NCBI GenBank assembly: GCA_905250025.1
Contig: CAJNOJ010000002.1
Coordinates: 434,001 to 498,000 of the forward strand
Source: Adineta ricciae
Taxonomy: Eukaryota > Rotifera > Eurotatoria > Adinetida > Adinetidae
Reading direction: 5' to 3'
DNA length: 64,000 bases
Part shown: positions 62,715 through 64,000 of the stretch, piece after piece
Position numbering within the stretch: position 1 is the stretch's first letter
How the letters are laid out: each line of letters starts with the position of its first letter
Notes under the pieces: generated by a model
Told to the model about the DNA's origin: nothing
Database searches by the model: none
Seen by the model: only the letters and a program-made list of their open reading frames with translations
Translations under genes and position numbers: made by a program

Positions 62715-64000
62715 TTATTTCTTTTTACCACCTGCCGATTGAGGTTTCTCAACACCATAACCTAAATGCATAGAAATGTGTTAATTACTGGTACTATTTC
62801 ACAAAATTAACTTATCACCTTGTTGTGGATATTGAGTAGCTCCCGCCATTGGATAGGCTGGCGCCGCTGAAACAATACAAAACAAGTAGAAAAATCATTT
62901 GTTTTTCATCACCGCTTACTCATGTTAAAGAATGGATTATATGGATTGTAACCAGGTGGCATGGGAAAGAATGGTTGCATGTATGCACCTGGGTATGGTA
63001 ATGAAGAACCATCTAAAACAGCAGAAAATGTTCACTGATTCATTTCTCCGTTTTGTCGTCTTACCAGGTGTTGTCGTTGGTGGTGGACCACCAGTTGGTG
63101 GAGCCGATGGCTGTTGGGATTGCGGGTAAGGTGGAGCAGCACTAGCTGCGTATGGATTAGCTCCTGTAGGAGAGAGAGAGAAGAGTGGATTTACACGTAT
63201 TATTCAAAGTAACGAATATTTCGTACCAGCTTGTTGTGTCGATGCTGTTGTCGTCGGTTGGTTTCCTCCAACAATTCCTCGTTGTATGTCTTTCATCAGA
63301 TCTTCTTTTTCCGTTTTACGAGCAAAGACAAAATCAGATACTTTATTTTGAAATTTAAGCAATAATGGTGTCAGATCATTATAGAACTAAATAGAAAGGA
63401 TTCTCAAGTAAGAATACGAAATATCAACAATATCTTGCTTACTTTGGTTCCTTCTCTCAAGTTACTCAATAATTCTTGAAAAGCATCATATGCTCGTGCG
63501 AGATTCTTTAGCATTTCTTCGCGTATGGCTGATGATTCGTTTCCTTGTTTTTCATTTTGAAATTGTTGATGCGCACGACGAATATTTTCAACTAATTGCT
63601 CTTGTTTCGAAACACTTTCCGTTATTTGTTGACGCAATGGCGTATAGATCGATTCGATTTCATGTACAACAATACTGTTTTCATCGTTGTGCGAGCCTTG
63701 ATGAAATGCTGCAACCAAACGTGCACGGACGCCATCAGAATCTGTATTTTTCAATTCGGATTCCATCACTTCACGCTCAGCTTTGATAGCTGCTACAGTT
63801 TCCATTAAACGCTGTAATTCGCGTACACTGAATGAATCACGTAATGCACCAGCAGCCGTTGCTGATGGAAGTTCACCGGCAAGTTCATGCTGAAATGAAC
63901 CGACATTGTTGTTTCAATTGAATTTCATATTGGGAAAGACTTGTACTTACCGTTTGTTTACTAAGTAAAACAATACAATCTCGATTCATACGATATTTTT
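62715..64000 (-). CDS. PDCD6IP: ALIX / PDCD6IP, C-terminal part (5' partial)
   Basis: ESCRT-associated scaffold (multivesicular bodies, cytokinesis, membrane repair). The window holds the end of the V domain and the proline-rich tail: [113 protein letters not shown]. The tail has [51 protein letters not shown] and ends [10 protein letters not shown]. Proline-rich PYP and PSAPP-like blocks are the expected sites for TSG101, CEP55 or endophilin partners, but I see no exact PSAP. The Bro1 domain and the start lie right of 64000. At least five short introns. Confidence 0.92.

Overview
This window is nuclear DNA of an invertebrate animal. The AT-rich base composition, very short GT-AG introns (mostly 45-70 nt, donors like GTAAGT or GTATGT, acceptors like TTTAG), tight gene spacing, and an intron-bearing enzyme otherwise known from bacteria, fungi and plants (glutathionyl-hydroquinone reductase) together suggest a bdelloid rotifer. 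That placement is inference. I see no tRNA, rRNA, CRISPR array or intact mobile element. Names below rest on recognising conserved motifs by eye, and exon joins were worked out by hand from splice signals and reading frame.

Layout, left half: WDR81 (BEACH part, running off the left edge), TDP1 with an N-terminal PBZ zinc finger, a small membrane protein, the LRP chaperone MESD, a proline-rich repeat protein on the plus strand, and a leucine-rich type I membrane protein. After about 3.3 kb without a gene comes the oligosaccharyltransferase subunit MAGT1/TUSC3, which carries tandemly duplicated exons. Two formin paralogues then lie tail to tail (plus 17.9-19.5 kb, minus 24.5-19.7 kb). A 3.9 kb gene-free stretch leads to presenilin, which diverges from a small unknown reading frame.

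Layout, right half: a DAF-12/DHR96-type nuclear receptor (plus), a METTL24-like methyltransferase, a MAP1/Futsch homologue, the glutathionyl-hydroquinone reductase, a small membrane protein, two related membrane proteins with tetra-arginine sites, a small unknown gene between those two, a full-length ADGRA-type adhesion GPCR (LRR, Ig, HormR, GAIN region, 7TM, PDZ tail), a phosphoethanolamine methyltransferase of PMT-2 design, a p38-type MAP kinase, and ALIX/PDCD6IP running off the right edge. From 36.5 kb to the end every gene is on the minus strand.

The genes are mostly conserved housekeeping, signalling and cytoskeletal genes with no operon logic. Several act on membranes or the secretory route (WDR81, MESD, MAGT1, presenilin, ALIX) and three on the cytoskeleton (two formins, MAP1). 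The observations most worth following are the MAGT1 duplicated exons, one pair separated by only 27 nt and so probably mutually exclusive; the likely horizontally acquired reductase; the formin pair with two possible tails; the two-member tetra-arginine membrane family; and the PBZ-TDP1 fusion.
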